A stretch of 64,000 bases of DNA from contig PBEF01000015.1 of NCBI GenBank assembly GCA_002717625.1, positions 1 through 64,000 of the forward strand, read 5' to 3'. The notes beneath the pieces were generated by a model, which saw nothing but the letters and a program-made list of their open reading frames with translations, did no database searches and was not told where the DNA came from. The stretch comes from Fidelibacterota bacterium. Lineage in GTDB: Bacteria > Fidelibacterota > Marinisomatia > SCGC-AAA003-L08 > D37C17. Below are positions 56,664 through 64,000 of this stretch, piece by piece; positions within the stretch are counted from its first letter, which is position 1; each line of letters begins with the position of its first letter. The position numbers and the translations under genes are program-made.

Positions 56664-56714
56664 CAACAAGATAGGATTACATCATACTATTAAATATAAT
56701 GTAATTCCTTGTTG
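56664..56714. repeat. Large imperfect inverted repeat
   Basis: CAACAAG..GGATTACAT (56664-56682) pairs with ATGTAAT.CCTTGTTG (56698-56714) with a small bulge. It lies between the start of the giant protein gene and the tRNA-Lys genes. It could be an operator, an RNA hairpin or a remnant of a small element. The other bases from 56562 to 56753 hold nothing recognisable. Confidence 0.5.
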
Positions 56715-56753
56715 TATAGCTTTTATTTATGTTTGTAATTTATCAGTGCTGTA

Positions 56754-56826
56754 GCGCCATTAGCTCAGCTGGTAGAGCAGTGGACTCTTAATCCATTGGT
56801 CCGGGGTTCGAGCCCCTGATGGCGCA
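56754..56826 (+). tRNA. tRNA-Lys (CUU)
   Basis: 73 nt. Acceptor GCGCCAT with ATGGCGC, D-arm TAGCTCAGCTGGTAGAGCA, anticodon loop CTCTTAA (anticodon CTT), T-arm GGTTCGAGC. Discriminator A, no CCA. Reads AAG. Confidence 0.95.
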
Positions 56827-56839
56827 CGTAAGATTTAGT

Positions 56840-56912
56840 GACCCAGTAGCTCAGTTGGTAGAGCAGCACCCTTTTAAGGTGATGGTCGCAGGTTCAAATC
56901 CTGCCTGGGTCA
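56840..56912 (+). tRNA. tRNA-Lys (UUU)
   Basis: 73 nt, 13 bases after the previous tRNA. Acceptor GACCCAG with CTGGGTC, anticodon loop CTTTTAA (anticodon TTT), T-arm GGTTCAAAT. One G-A mismatch at the top of the anticodon stem. No CCA. Reads AAA, the main Lys codon in this AT-rich genome. Confidence 0.94.
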
Positions 56913-56957
56913 CATCCTTTTTAATTTCATGAAAATAAAATATGCTGGAGAAAATAA

Positions 56958-57809
56958 ATGGATAGTAAAGAATTTGGTTTGGTTGCTGCTCAGCAGCTGT
57001 TTAAAATAGAGGATATCCACTATGGCTTTTGGAAGGATGGAGAAGAGGCAAATCTAGGTAATTGGAAAGAGGCTCAAGAAGCTCATACGCAGTTTTTATT
57101 TGATCATATTTTTAAGCATCTTGAAAATAAAGAAGAATCTTATATGCTTGATATTGGATGTGGTGTTGGTTTTACAACTCAAAAACTCCTTAAATCAGGA
57201 TACAAGGTTGATGGGCTTGTTCCTTATCAATGGATGGCAGAATATGCATCTAATTTAGTATCAGATTATAAGCAAGATAATACAGGTAGAATTTATGAGT
57301 GTACCTTTGAGGATTTTAAAACCAGCGAAAAAGCAGTAAAGTATCAATTAGCTTTTTTCAGTGAAAGCTTTCAATATGTTAATTTAGATAAATCATTTAA
57401 AAAATTAGATCAGATTTTAAATGATAATGGTAAGGTTGTTATTTTTGATTTCTTTAAAAAGGATGATGTTGAGGGTAAATCTCCTCTTGGAGGAGGACAC
57501 CATTTAAGTAGATTTTATGATACTGTTAAGCAGTATAACTATGAGATTTTAACTGATCTTGATGTAACTACAAACTTAAGTCCTAATCTAAAGCTTGTTA
57601 ATGAGGTTTTAGTAGACCGCTTAATTCCTTTTTCAGATACACTTAATAAATTTTTATCATCTAGATATCCAAAGGTTTATAAGCTATTAAAATTGATATT
57701 TAGAAAGAAACTATCTAAGTTAGCATTTAAATATTCTGAAGATAGAAACGAAGAGAATTTTATAAAATATAAATCGTATCGATTAATTGTTTTATCTAAG
57801 AAAAATTAA
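56958..57809 (+). CDS. Class I SAM-dependent methyltransferase
   Basis: 283 residues. SAM motif I is L-D-I-G-C-G-V-G (about 64-71), with D-G-L at the second strand; motif IV region F-F-S-E-S-F-Q-Y. Beginning I-H-Y-G-F-W resembles small-molecule or lipid methyltransferases of the methyltransf_11 type. A basic C-terminus could contact membrane. Substrate unknown. GGAG lies upstream of the ATG. Converges with marC with a 14-base overlap. Confidence 0.85.
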   Translation: MDSKEFGLVAAQQLFKIEDIHYGFWKDGEEANLGNWKEAQEAHTQFLFDHIFKHLENKEESYMLDIGCGVGFTTQKLLKSGYKVDGLVPYQWMAEYASNLVSDYKQDNTGRIYECTFEDFKTSEKAVKYQLAFFSESFQYVNLDKSFKKLDQILNDNGKVVIFDFFKKDDVEGKSPLGGGHHLSRFYDTVKQYNYEILTDLDVTTNLSPNLKLVNEVLVDRLIPFSDTLNKFLSSRYPKVYKLLKLIFRKKLSKLAFKYSEDRNEENFIKYKSYRLIVLSKKN

Positions 57810-58446
57810 CAATATAGTTTGTTATTACTGTATTTAATCCATCAATAATAAACTGTATTGCAACAACCATAAGTATCATTCCCATAATTCTTTCAATGAC
57901 TCTTAAACCAGCTGTTCCAAGTTTACGTGTTAATTTTTTACCAAGTTTTAATATCATGAATGTGATAAATAAAGTAACAACAATATTTAGATAAAATATA
58001 ACCTTTTGATCAAATGAATTGGCCTGTGCTGCTAGAATCATTACAGATGTAATAGCCCCAGGTCCAGCAATTAATGGAATTCCAATAGGGGTGAGGGCAA
58101 TATCATCATTTTCAGAGGCTTCTTCAGATTCCTTTGGAGTTGATTTAGTTCTAGAGACCTTTGCCTCTAACATATTAATCCCAATTCTTAAAAATAAAAT
58201 TCCTCCTGCAATTTTAAATGCATAGACAGTAATTCCATAAAACGTAAAAATGATGTTACCCATCATCGCAAATAAAAGTAAAATCAAGCAGGCAACAACA
58301 ATACTCTTTTTAATTACTTTATTATATTCTTCAGGATTTAAAGATTCTGTTAAAGATAGAACAATTGGAGCTGTTCCAATTGGATTTAACAGCGTAAATA
58401 ACGAAGAGAATGATAAGAGTACAAACGATAAATCAAAGTTTTCCAT
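57796..58446 (-). CDS. MarC-family inner-membrane protein
   Basis: 216 residues, six hydrophobic segments. Typical beginning S-L-F-T-L-L-N-P-I-G-T-A-P and the later T-P-I-G-I-P-L-I-A-G-P-G-A-I-T-S. Function of the MarC/UPF0056 family is not settled. Lies two bases after the argS start-side neighbour, on the same strand as argS. Confidence 0.92.
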   Translation of the reverse strand: MENFDLSFVLLSFSSLFTLLNPIGTAPIVLSLTESLNPEEYNKVIKKSIVVACLILLLFAMMGNIIFTFYGITVYAFKIAGGILFLRIGINMLEAKVSRTKSTPKESEEASENDDIALTPIGIPLIAGPGAITSVMILAAQANSFDQKVIFYLNIVVTLFITFMILKLGKKLTRKLGTAGLRVIERIMGMILMVVAIQFIIDGLNTVITNYIVNFS

Positions 58447-58447
58447 A

Positions 58448-60061
58448 TTACATTTTTTTAGGAGCCGAAATTCCTAATATTTTTAACCCATTTTTAATTA
58501 CAATACTTATAGATTGAATAAAAACTAAACGTGATTTAGAAAGTTCCTCATTATCGCTAATTACTCTATTTTTTGCATAATATTTATGAAACATTGATGC
58601 TAATTCAAGAAGATATGTTGCAAGTATTTGCGGCTCCATATCTTTAGAAATTTTTACAACAAGTTCTTTAAACTCAATGAGTTTATATATTAGCTTAATC
58701 TCATCCTCTTGATTTAATAATGATAGGTTATAATTTTCAATAGCCAAATCATTTTTACTTAGGATGGTCATGATTCTTGCATAGGCATATTGGATGTAAA
58801 ATATTGGATTCTTTTCTGATTTTTCTTTTGCAATTTCTAAATCAAAGTTTAGATGTGAGTTTACACCCCTCATGATAAAAAAGTATCTAACAACATCAGA
58901 ACCAACCTCGTCAATTAGCTCATCTAAGGTAATAAAAGTAGCTTTTCTTGTAGACATCTTAACTTGTTTACCTTGATTTAAGATTGATATAAATTGATGA
59001 ATTACAACTTTGATTTTTGAAGCATCATGTCCTAATTGTTTAACAACTTCTATAACATCTGGGTATGCATCCATATGATCCGCCCCAAAAATATCAACGC
59101 ATAAATCATATCCTCGTTCTATTTTTTTTACATGATAGGCCATATCTGGCAATCGATATGTTGGTTCTCCAGTGCTTTTAATTAGAACTCTATCATTTTC
59201 TCGACCTACCTTAGTTCCATGAAACCATGTTGCATTATCTTTATCATAGACTAGCCCTTTTTCACGTAATTGATCGATGACTGTGTAGATATCTTTGTTT
59301 TCATATAGAGTATTTTCGTTAAAAAAGGAATCAAAAGAAATATGAATTCTATCTAGAGTATTTGTAATGTTTTTGAAAATACTCTTCTCAGCAGTTTCCT
59401 TAAAAATAGTATCATTATCAATTAGAGTATTTCCAAACTCTTTAGATAAATCATTAGCGATATCATAGATATATTCACCTTCATATCCTCCTTCAGGAAA
59501 TTCATAATTTTCTTTTTGAATTTCCAAATATCTTGCTCGTACAGATTCTCCAAGGACTCTCATTTGTCTTCCTGCATTATTGTAGTAATATTCTCTATCA
59601 ACATTAGCTCCATTCCATTGGAAAATATTACTTAGCGTATCTCCTAATATTGCTCCTCTTCCATGGCCAACTGTTAATGGCCCTGTAGGGTTTGCACTTA
59701 CAAACTCAACTAATACTTTTTGATCTTTAAGAGTATTATTTTTACCATACTCATCATTTAAATTGATAATTTCTTTTAATTCATTTGTAATACTATCAGG
59801 ATTAAGATTAAAGTTTAAAAATCCAGGACCAGCAATATTGATATCTTTAAATAAATCAGATCCATCTAATTTATTTTTTATATCACCTGCTATCTCTAAT
59901 GGATTTTTATTTAATCTTTTCGATAATAACAGAGCAACATTGCTAGATAAATCTCCAAATTCTTTATTCTTAGGTGTTGAGATACTGATTTGTAAATCTG
60001 TATCATAGTAATCTAGCTCTACTAATGATTCTTTTAATTGATTGATAATTAAATCTTTCAC
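58448..60061 (-). CDS. argS: Arginyl-tRNA synthetase
   Basis: Class I synthetase, 537 residues. N-terminal Add1 domain (about 1-95), signature S-A-N-P-T-G-P-L-T-V-G-H-G-R-G (HIGH equivalent), K-M-S-T-R (KMSKS equivalent) and the C-terminal DALR anticodon-binding domain. Length slightly short but complete. Overlaps rsfS by four bases. Confidence 0.97.
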   Translation of the reverse strand: MKDLIINQLKESLVELDYYDTDLQISISTPKNKEFGDLSSNVALLLSKRLNKNPLEIAGDIKNKLDGSDLFKDINIAGPGFLNFNLNPDSITNELKEIINLNDEYGKNNTLKDQKVLVEFVSANPTGPLTVGHGRGAILGDTLSNIFQWNGANVDREYYYNNAGRQMRVLGESVRARYLEIQKENYEFPEGGYEGEYIYDIANDLSKEFGNTLIDNDTIFKETAEKSIFKNITNTLDRIHISFDSFFNENTLYENKDIYTVIDQLREKGLVYDKDNATWFHGTKVGRENDRVLIKSTGEPTYRLPDMAYHVKKIERGYDLCVDIFGADHMDAYPDVIEVVKQLGHDASKIKVVIHQFISILNQGKQVKMSTRKATFITLDELIDEVGSDVVRYFFIMRGVNSHLNFDLEIAKEKSEKNPIFYIQYAYARIMTILSKNDLAIENYNLSLLNQEDEIKLIYKLIEFKELVVKISKDMEPQILATYLLELASMFHKYYAKNRVISDNEELSKSRLVFIQSISIVIKNGLKILGISAPKKM

Positions 60062-60405
60062 TCTTTTACCTTTGTGATTTTAGCATCGGACCAAAGTCTT
60101 TCAATGCTATAATATTCACGTTCAGTTTCACTGAATATATTCACAACTATTGATACATAATCCATTAATATCCATGTTAAGTTTTCATAGCCTTCAATAT
60201 GTAATGGTTTCATTTCGTATTTTTCAAATAAAGAGTCTTGAATATGATTTTTTATTGCACGCGTTTGAGGTTCAGATTGTGAAGTGCAATTAACAAAGAA
60301 ATCAGTTATAGATGTAAGATCTTTAACATTGATAATTTGAATATTAATTGCTTTCTTATCTAACATAAGTTGTGATATTTTTTTAGCTATAGTTTTATCG
60401 TTCAT
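60058..60405 (-). CDS. rsfS: Ribosomal silencing factor RsfS
   Basis: 115 residues. Binds L14 and blocks subunit joining under starvation. Motifs: D-K-K-A-I-N-I, I-T-D-F-F-V-N-C-T-S-Q-S, H-I-E-G-Y-E-N-L-T-W-I-L-M-D-Y and R-E-Y-Y-S-I-E-R-L-W. Seven bases after the LytR_C gene. Confidence 0.96.
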   Translation of the reverse strand: MNDKTIAKKISQLMLDKKAINIQIINVKDLTSITDFFVNCTSQSEPQTRAIKNHIQDSLFEKYEMKPLHIEGYENLTWILMDYVSIVVNIFSETEREYYSIERLWSDAKITKVKE

Positions 60406-60412
60406 TATATTT

Positions 60413-60862
60413 TTAAAAGAGTTCGTAAAAGTTCTTTATTTTTTCAAATGAGTTTAATTCTTTATAATCATTTCCAATTATAACAGATAAATCCCAAACA
60501 CTGTCCTTGTTAAATTTAACATTACTATCTTTTACATCTAAAAGATTAGATAATCTTTTAGCTTTTTTTTGCATATCTTTTTTATGATATAAAATAGTTG
60601 TTTCTTGATAATCAAATTTATCTGCATTTTTTATTTCTATAACATCATACTCTTCAGCTCTTAAAAATTTTGTAAATAGATTAGCTACTCCAGACTCACC
60701 ACATCCATTTAAGACCTCTATTTCTGCTCTAACATAACCACTTTTACTGAGTTGGTTTTGAATGCTGGTTTGGTTAGGTTCAGTGTTATAAGTAGTCTTT
60801 ATATAGTATACACCTATAATAATTAATACAATTGATAATAGATATGTGATAGTATTTTTCAT
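60413..60862 (-). CDS. LytR C-terminal-domain protein, membrane-anchored
   Basis: 149 residues: a single N-terminal membrane segment (5-23) and a periplasmic LytR_C domain (about 45-140) with I-E-V-L-N-G-C-G-E-S-G-V-A and the strand V-I-I-G-N-D-Y. Role unknown; neighbourhood with rsfS and argS recurs in FCB bacteria. Confidence 0.85.
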   Translation of the reverse strand: MKNTITYLLSIVLIIIGVYYIKTTYNTEPNQTSIQNQLSKSGYVRAEIEVLNGCGESGVANLFTKFLRAEEYDVIEIKNADKFDYQETTILYHKKDMQKKAKRLSNLLDVKDSNVKFNKDSVWDLSVIIGNDYKELNSFEKIKNFYELF

Positions 60863-60865
60863 TAT

Positions 60866-61588
60866 CTATGCTATAGTCTCTAGTTCTTTTAGTTGCTCAA
60901 GAGTATTTACTCCAGAGATTTCACTATGGTTATCTGTTTTATATATTGAGGTTTGACTTTTATCTATAAAATTAAAAATATCAGGTAGATAATATTCTTT
61001 CTGCATGTTATCATTTTTAATTAAAGGTATTTTATCTATTAAAGTTTGTGAATCAAATATATATATGCCTGAATTAATTTCTTGTACGGCTCTTTGTTGT
61101 TCGCTAGCATCCTTATGTTCTACTATTTCTATTAATTGGTTAGTCTCAGTTTTTATTACCCTACCATATCCTGTTGGGTCATCTAAACTTGTTGATATTA
61201 ATGATCCTAGAGCTTGATATTTATTATGATGATCGAAAAATTGTTTAAGAGTATTTTCTTGAATCATAGGTACATCACCAGATAAGATTAGCACATCTCC
61301 ATTACAATTTTCTAAAGCTGGGAGACAATTTTTTATTGCATCTGCAGTTCCCATTAATTGTTTTTGTTCTACAAATTCAATATTATCATGTTTAAACTCA
61401 TCGATGACTAATTCTTTTTTATAGCCCACTACAACAATAATTTTATCTGGAGATAATTTTTTAGAAGTATCAATTACATGTGATAAGAGAGGTTTATTTT
61501 TTAATAAATGCAAAACTTTTGGTAACTCTGAGTTCATTCGAGTTCCTTTGCCTGCTGCCAATATAATAACGATGTTAGATTTAGTCAT
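60866..61588 (-). CDS. GlmU-like N-acetylglucosamine-1-phosphate uridylyltransferase, N-terminal domain only
   Basis: 240 residues. L-A-A-G-K-G-T-R-M-N-S-E-L-P-K-V-L, G-T-A-D-A-I, L-S-G-D-V-P and the E-I-N-S-G-I-Y segment match the uridylyltransferase half of GlmU. The left-handed beta-helix acetyltransferase half is absent, so acetylation would need another enzyme. Product would be UDP-GlcNAc for peptidoglycan and lipid A. Stop touches mnmA's start region. Confidence 0.88.
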   Translation of the reverse strand: MTKSNIVIILAAGKGTRMNSELPKVLHLLKNKPLLSHVIDTSKKLSPDKIIVVVGYKKELVIDEFKHDNIEFVEQKQLMGTADAIKNCLPALENCNGDVLILSGDVPMIQENTLKQFFDHHNKYQALGSLISTSLDDPTGYGRVIKTETNQLIEIVEHKDASEQQRAVQEINSGIYIFDSQTLIDKIPLIKNDNMQKEYYLPDIFNFIDKSQTSIYKTDNHSEISGVNTLEQLKELETIA

Positions 61589-62670
61589 TATAGTTCTATT
61601 ATTCCTCCTCCTATTAATGTATCCTCTAAATAAAATACAATAGATTGCCCTGGTGTTATTGCTAATTGCGGAGTAGAAAAGTTAACTGTAAAATCATCTT
61701 GTTGTTTATGAATTACAGCTTCTGCTCTAGATCCATTATATCTGATTTGACAAAGTATATTATAAGGAAATTCAGGCTCATTGATTAGCCAATTTAATCC
61801 TTTAACTTTACATGTATCTTTAAATAGGGAGTTTTTTTCCCCTACTGTAATTGTATTCGTATCAGAATCAATTTCTTTAACATATAAAGGCTTTTCATTT
61901 GAAACTCCAATGCCTCGTCTTTGACCAATTGTATAATTGATATATCCATCATTCTCACCAATTTGTTCGCCATCTTCATTAAGTGTTTGCCCTTGCTTTA
62001 TTGAAGCTGTTTTATCAGGAGCATATTCTTTAATAAATCTTTTATAATTATTATCAGCTATAAAACATATTTCCATACTTTCAGGTTCATCAGCAGTTTC
62101 TAATTTATGCTCTCTTGCAATATCTCTAACTTGTTCTTTTGTTAAATCCCCTAATGGTAGAATTGTTTTAGCTAAGGTTTCTTTTGGAATTCCCCATAGC
62201 ACATAAGATTGATCTTTTTTTGTATCATCTCCTTGTTTAATATAATAAGTACCATCTTTTTCTTCTATTTTAGCATAATGTCCCGTTGCAATATATTCAG
62301 CTCCTAAAATTTCAGCCTGTTCAATAAAAGTATCCCATTTTATAAAAGAATTACATCTAACACATGGATTTGGGGTTCTGCCTTGCACATATTCATCCAC
62401 AAAATTATCCACAACATTTTTTTTAAAACTTTCTGTAAAATCAATTGTGTAATGTGGTACCCCCATTCTTTCACACACCATTTTTGCTTTATTAATAGAA
62501 CTTACAGCACAGCAATTATTTTCTTGAAGATTCTCAGCACCTCCAACATCACTATATTCCCATAATTTCATTGTAACACCTATTGCTTCATATCCCATTT
62601 CAATAATTCTTAATAGCGTAACAGAACTATCTACTCCTCCAGACATAGCAACTAAAACTTTTTTCTTCAT
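61588..62670 (-). CDS. mnmA: tRNA-specific 2-thiouridylase MnmA
   Basis: 360 residues. P-loop A-M-S-G-G-V-D-S-S (8-16); catalytic Cys103 (N-P-C-V-R-C) and Cys202 (M-E-I-C-F); full-length C-terminal domains. Puts sulfur on U34 of Lys, Glu and Gln tRNAs. Overlaps the desulfurase gene by four bases, which should supply its sulfur. Confidence 0.96.
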   Translation of the reverse strand: MKKKVLVAMSGGVDSSVTLLRIIEMGYEAIGVTMKLWEYSDVGGAENLQENNCCAVSSINKAKMVCERMGVPHYTIDFTESFKKNVVDNFVDEYVQGRTPNPCVRCNSFIKWDTFIEQAEILGAEYIATGHYAKIEEKDGTYYIKQGDDTKKDQSYVLWGIPKETLAKTILPLGDLTKEQVRDIAREHKLETADEPESMEICFIADNNYKRFIKEYAPDKTASIKQGQTLNEDGEQIGENDGYINYTIGQRRGIGVSNEKPLYVKEIDSDTNTITVGEKNSLFKDTCKVKGLNWLINEPEFPYNILCQIRYNGSRAEAVIHKQQDDFTVNFSTPQLAITPGQSIVFYLEDTLIGGGIIEL

Positions 62671-63797
62671 TTTTTTTGTATCCTTACAATAATTGCAGAT
62701 AGAGATTTGATTAATTTATCTATATCTTGCTTTGTAATCATTTTTCCAATTGAAATCCTCACAGAACATGCGGCTTCTTCTTTAGGCATACCTATTTCTA
62801 ATAGTGCTAGTGGTGCATTTGCAGAGCCAGATGAACATGCTGAACCATAAGATATGGCAATACCCATTATATCTAAATTCATAAGTAGAGAATGTCCTTG
62901 TACATTAAAAAATGTAATATTAAAAATACCAGCCAGCCTATTTGAACCATTAACTCTATAATTTATATCAGCTTTATTTAATGTATCTATAAAATAGTTT
63001 TCAAGTTCTAATATATTTTTTTTATTCTCATCATAGGTATTATGCGCAATTTCAAGAGCTAAGGCCATCCCTGCAATAGAACTAATATTTTCTGTTCCAG
63101 CTCTAAGTCCACTTTCTTGTCCTCCACCAGAAATTAAAGGATTTACTTTTTTCCCACTTTTACAATAAAGAAGGCCAATTCCTTTTGGTCCATAAAATTT
63201 ATGAGCTCCTATACTTAAAAAATCAATATGCGAATCATTTAAGTTAATATTTTTTTTGCCTACATATTGTACAGCATCAGTATGAAACAGAATATTATGT
63301 TCATTACAAAATTGAGCAATATCCTTAATAGGATTAATTGTTCCAAGCTCATTATTAACATACATTATAGAAACCATTTTAGTATTTTCTTTAAATGCTT
63401 TTTTAATATCTAAAGCATTAAGCATCCCATCTTGATTAGGCTTTATAAATGTAACCTCTATTCCTTTTTCTTGAAGCTCATCTGTTAAACCAAGTACAGA
63501 GGGGTGTTCATATGAGCTCGTTATAAAATGGTCTCCTTTTTCAAGAACTCCTTTTAATACAATATTATTTGATTCTGAACCACCTGATGTAAAAAATAGT
63601 TCTGATGATTTGCAATTTAATATTTTGGCAATTTTTTCTCTTGATCTCTCTACAATATTATGAGATTTTTGTCCAAATGAATGTATACTTGAAGGATTCC
63701 CAAAATTTTCAAGATTTATAGTATTCATTAAATTAGCAACATCCTTATCTAAAGGAGTAGTTGCTGCAATATCAAAGTATAATGGCGAATTAGACAT
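62667..63797 (-). CDS. IscS/NifS-type cysteine desulfurase
   Basis: 376 residues. PLP Lys200 in G-A-H-K-F-Y-G; catalytic Cys321 in G-S-A-C-S-S-G, the group I form with the short loop. Immediately upstream of mnmA, so most likely the sulfur donor for tRNA thiolation, while SufS serves Fe-S assembly. Confidence 0.95.
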   Translation of the reverse strand: MSNSPLYFDIAATTPLDKDVANLMNTINLENFGNPSSIHSFGQKSHNIVERSREKIAKILNCKSSELFFTSGGSESNNIVLKGVLEKGDHFITSSYEHPSVLGLTDELQEKGIEVTFIKPNQDGMLNALDIKKAFKENTKMVSIMYVNNELGTINPIKDIAQFCNEHNILFHTDAVQYVGKKNINLNDSHIDFLSIGAHKFYGPKGIGLLYCKSGKKVNPLISGGGQESGLRAGTENISSIAGMALALEIAHNTYDENKKNILELENYFIDTLNKADINYRVNGSNRLAGIFNITFFNVQGHSLLMNLDIMGIAISYGSACSSGSANAPLALLEIGMPKEEAACSVRISIGKMITKQDIDKLIKSLSAIIVRIQKK

Positions 63798-63946
63798 TTA
63801 TATTTCCTGTTAAATTCATATGAAAATTTAATATGGTTTTTAGCATTTTATAATAAATTGTTTATCAATATTTTATGGTAGATTTAAGTCCTTGCCATAA
63901 TTTATTTCATGATTTGTTGTTATAATAGGAAAATTAGGAACTGTAT

Positions 63947-64000
63947 ATGAGTAAGGAAGTCCCTTTTTATATGCATAAAGATCAATATTTGTTAATTTTA
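63947..64000 (+). CDS. Start of an unidentified gene, cut by window end
   Basis: An ATG at 63947 opens a frame of 18 codons that runs off the window (M-S-K-E-V-P-F-Y-M-H-K-D-Q-Y). TATAAT at 63921-63926 and AGGAA before the ATG are suitable signals. Too short to name. Divergent from the desulfurase gene. Confidence 0.5.
   Translation, partial: MSKEVPFYMHKDQYLLIL

Overview
The window is AT-rich, densely coded bacterial chromosome: overlapping genes, no phage or insertion sequences, tRNAs without encoded CCA. Gene content points to the Fibrobacterota-Chlorobiota-Bacteroidota (FCB) group. The ricT-gldH-PBP1A order and the Suf operon ending in DUF59 and DUF2480 genes are Bacteroidota-like. The secreted proteins carry Cys-rich GCTD..ACNY..A modules, a FISUMP-type domain and dockerin-type repeats, a mix I associate with marine Marinimicrobia (SAR406). 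I infer an uncultured marine FCB bacterium; the phylum is not proven by this window.

Layout. 0-5.2 kb: ricT, a GldH-like lipoprotein, PBP1A and a two-subunit 3-oxoacid CoA-transferase. 5.2-12.5 kb: gpsA, rhodanese and lysS on the minus strand, then a sugar-phosphate isomerase, lipB, a fused oligopeptide ABC ATPase and rluF. 12.5-18.8 kb: a complete Suf Fe-S operon read leftwards from an IscR-type Rrf2 regulator. 18.9-29.1 kb: aromatic amino acid hydroxylase, then an envelope and glycan region (acyltransferase, Stealth phosphotransferase, NeuB-like synthase, TsaC, MsbA-like ABC, cytidylyltransferase, GT29/sialyltransferase-like protein), dapF and a cystathionine beta-synthase-type enzyme. 29.2-29.9 kb: two paralogous 70-residue membrane proteins behind a strong sigma70-like promoter. 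30-34.5 kb: sulfotransferase, PNP, rlmN, MoxR and DUF58. 34.5-41 kb: secreted and metal/cofactor genes. 41-52.5 kb: housekeeping genes (hsp20, rpsU, tRNA-Ile2, dnaG, rnpB, fabH, acyl-CoA dehydrogenase, ybeY, corC-like, mazG, ssrA). 52.6-56.6 kb: a 1320-residue secreted LRR/FISUMP/LamG/dockerin protein. 56.7-64 kb: two tRNA-Lys genes, methyltransferase, marC, argS, rsfS, LytR_C protein, GlmU-like nucleotidyltransferase, mnmA and a cysteine desulfurase.

The strongest discovery candidate is at 38272-39414. A signal peptide, two in-frame TGA codons spaced as TGA-Ala-Met-TGA, and a long outer-membrane-like protein lie in one uninterrupted frame. Eleven nucleotides after the second TGA stands a hairpin with the geometry of a bacterial SECIS element. 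I read this as an undescribed selenoprotein with a UxxU (diselenide-type) motif, translationally coupled to a metal-efflux permease with an HMA domain. Next to it a cobalamin riboswitch controls a secreted beta-propeller that resembles BtuG-type B12-binding proteins. A third unusual case is a secreted LVIVD-repeat/dockerin protein (34451-35923) whose signal peptide is reached only from a non-canonical start, apparently ATA.
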